Part shown: piece after piece, positions 33,138 to 34,254 of the stretch | Position numbering within the stretch: the first letter of the stretch is position 1 | Layout of the letters: each line of letters begins with the position of its first letter | Assembly (NCBI GenBank): GCA_017431345.1 | Contig: JAFRLH010000043.1 | Location: forward strand, 1-34,254 | Origin: Lachnospiraceae bacterium | GTDB lineage: Bacteria; Bacillota; Clostridia; Lachnospirales; Lachnospiraceae | Direction of reading: 5' to 3' | Length of the DNA stretch: 34,254 nt | Translations under genes and position numbers: made by a program | Notes under the pieces: model-generated | Database searches by the model: none | What the model saw: the letters and a program-made list of their open reading frames with translations, nothing else | Told to the model about the DNA's origin: nothing

Positions 33138-34254
33138 TTATTCCACGTTGCCGGTTATCATGCCCCACATGAAACAGGCAAGTTCTCTGGCTACAGCAGT
33201 TTTTGCAACATTGTTCTTCTTATTGTTTTTAAGGACCATGCGATAGTATTTCCGTCGTAAACGTTCGTTGGCTTTGTCAGCATAGGCAATAACCTCTGGT
33301 GGATTTCCATCCTGTCTGGCTTTTAGTGCCTTAGATTTAAAACCGATGTGTCCACGACTATAGCTCTGCGATGCTTCTACCAGTAAAGAACGAACGTGGC
33401 GGTTTCCAGCTTTGGTAATACCGAGGTGGATTTGATCGTCCCCGCTCGAATCCTCTCCGGGTGTAAGTCCAATGTAGGAAGCAAAGTGCTGAGCAGAGGC
33501 ATAACGTTTAAAATCGCCGACTTCCGTAAGCACAGTCAGAGCAGTCACAGTTTTGACACCCATAAAGCAGGACAGTTTCCGGACATTCTCCTGATAGGTT
33601 ACATTTGACGCAAGCTCTTCGATACGTTTATCAAACCGCTCCAGTTTATCGGTGAGAGTATCATATGTCAGGAGATACTCCTGCAGAATCTCTGCGTACA
33701 AGCCTTCTGGTTTTAAGGCTCTGAGCCATTTCAGATGCGCTAAAGTCCAATAGTTGGTTGTACCGTCAAATCTGTAGTTGTGCCGCAGGCAGAATGAAAG
33801 GATCTGCTGCTTCACCTTTTTGAGGGCTAGTTTATGATCATCCCTCATGCGGATATATTCCTTGGTCTGCTCATCCTGTTCTGTTGGGATATGGACCGGT
33901 GAATAATCATGATGTGCCAGGCACCTGGCAATCAGCGCGGCGTCACGCTTATCGGTTTTGACCTTCTTCCTGCCCTTCTGCTGAAGCATCGTGGTGGGTG
34001 CAAGGATGACGCACTTCACGTTATGAGCCGTCAACTGGTGATACAACGTAAACCCGAGGCAGCCAGCCTCATAACCGCATATGAACAGAGCATCGTCTCC
34101 GTAATGGAAACGCATAGCCTCGATATAGTTGATGACTTTGTTGTAATGGCCGTCAACTTTCTGAGGATATTCAGCTTGTTCTTTTTCGTTTGTGTAGCAG
34201 CAAAGAGAAAAAGTTTCCTTGTGTACATCCATTCCTACGTAGACTGTGCTATAC
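33138..34254 (-). CDS. IS110-family transposase/recombinase, 5' end beyond the window
   Basis: The reading frame is open to the right edge; before the first in-window ATG (34232) the frame reads YSTVYVG, the usual lead-in to VGMDVHKE in this family, so the true start lies outside. The N-terminal RuvC-like DEDD domain shows Asp2 (MDVHKETF), Glu55 (GYEAGCLG), and Asp94/Asp97 (KTDKRDA), numbered from that ATG. The C-terminal domain has ASYIGLTPGEDSSG followed by GITKAGNRHVRSLLVEAS, containing the conserved serine used by IS110 recombinases. It looks intact within the window. The EPS operon promoter starts about 470 nt past its stop. Confidence 0.93.
   Translation of the reverse strand, partial: YSTVYVGMDVHKETFSLCCYTNEKEQAEYPQKVDGHYNKVINYIEAMRFHYGDDALFICGYEAGCLGFTLYHQLTAHNVKCVILAPTTMLQQKGRKKVKTDKRDAALIARCLAHHDYSPVHIPTEQDEQTKEYIRMRDDHKLALKKVKQQILSFCLRHNYRFDGTTNYWTLAHLKWLRALKPEGLYAEILQEYLLTYDTLTDKLERFDKRIEELASNVTYQENVRKLSCFMGVKTVTALTVLTEVGDFKRYASAQHFASYIGLTPGEDSSGDDQIHLGITKAGNRHVRSLLVEASQSYSRGHIGFKSKALKARQDGNPPEVIAYADKANERLRRKYYRMVLKNNKKNNVAKTAVARELACFMWGMITGNVE

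Overview
The window looks like a chromosomal segment of a low-to-mid GC Bacillota, most likely a Clostridia of the Lachnospiraceae type. This is an inference from strong Gram-positive Shine-Dalgarno sites (GGAGG/AGGAG), textbook SigA promoters, a DUF4364 regulator-like gene, a NhaC-type antiporter, an LCP cell-wall ligase, a greA-lysS pair and an argCJBD cluster. No rRNA, tRNA, CRISPR array or complete prophage was seen.

Layout. 1-4605 is housekeeping: greA-lysS and nhaC on the minus strand, then a DUF4364 gene on the plus strand. 4639-8144 holds two divergent envelope genes, an HtrA-type membrane protease (minus) and an LCP ligase (plus), each with a long charged, disordered cytoplasmic tail. 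A strong terminator at 8152-8180 closes this block. 8223-14877 is a tightly coupled three-gene plus-strand operon with 4-base start/stop overlaps at both junctions. It encodes a membrane protein with degenerate pore, two nucleotide-binding (RCK/TrkA-N-like) segments and a RyR-like C-terminus; a two-TM potassium channel (filter TTVGYGD) with RCK-like region and a clear RyR domain; and a TIR domain, one TM helix and a very large beta-propeller region. This is the most unusual locus and may be a TIR-signalling or defence system with an ion-channel effector.

14918-17382 holds a stand-alone alanyl-tRNA editing protein (AlaX type) and dapF, separated by an inverted array of 43-nt-spaced repeats. 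17491-23666 is arginine biosynthesis: argC-argJ-argB-argD on the minus strand and argG divergently on the plus strand, with a shared control region carrying two mirror-image SigA promoters and ArgR-type boxes. 23691-27183 is a minus-strand operon of phnW, an APC permease and a DMT/EamA transporter.

27184-34254 is accessory. A 1.2-kb gene-poor stretch carries a roughly 0.5-kb element bounded by inverted sets of 22-nt-spaced sites (MITE-like). It is followed by a minus-strand exopolysaccharide operon (sugar-phosphate transferase, Wzz-like co-polymerase, GT2 glycosyltransferase) and a partial IS110-family recombinase running off the right edge, with a highly structured non-coding flank.

Working together: the arg block makes acetylated intermediates up to ornithine, plus argininosuccinate. 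dapF supplies meso-diaminopimelate. HtrA, LCP and the EPS operon serve the envelope. Everything here is read by eye from sequence; no database search was run.
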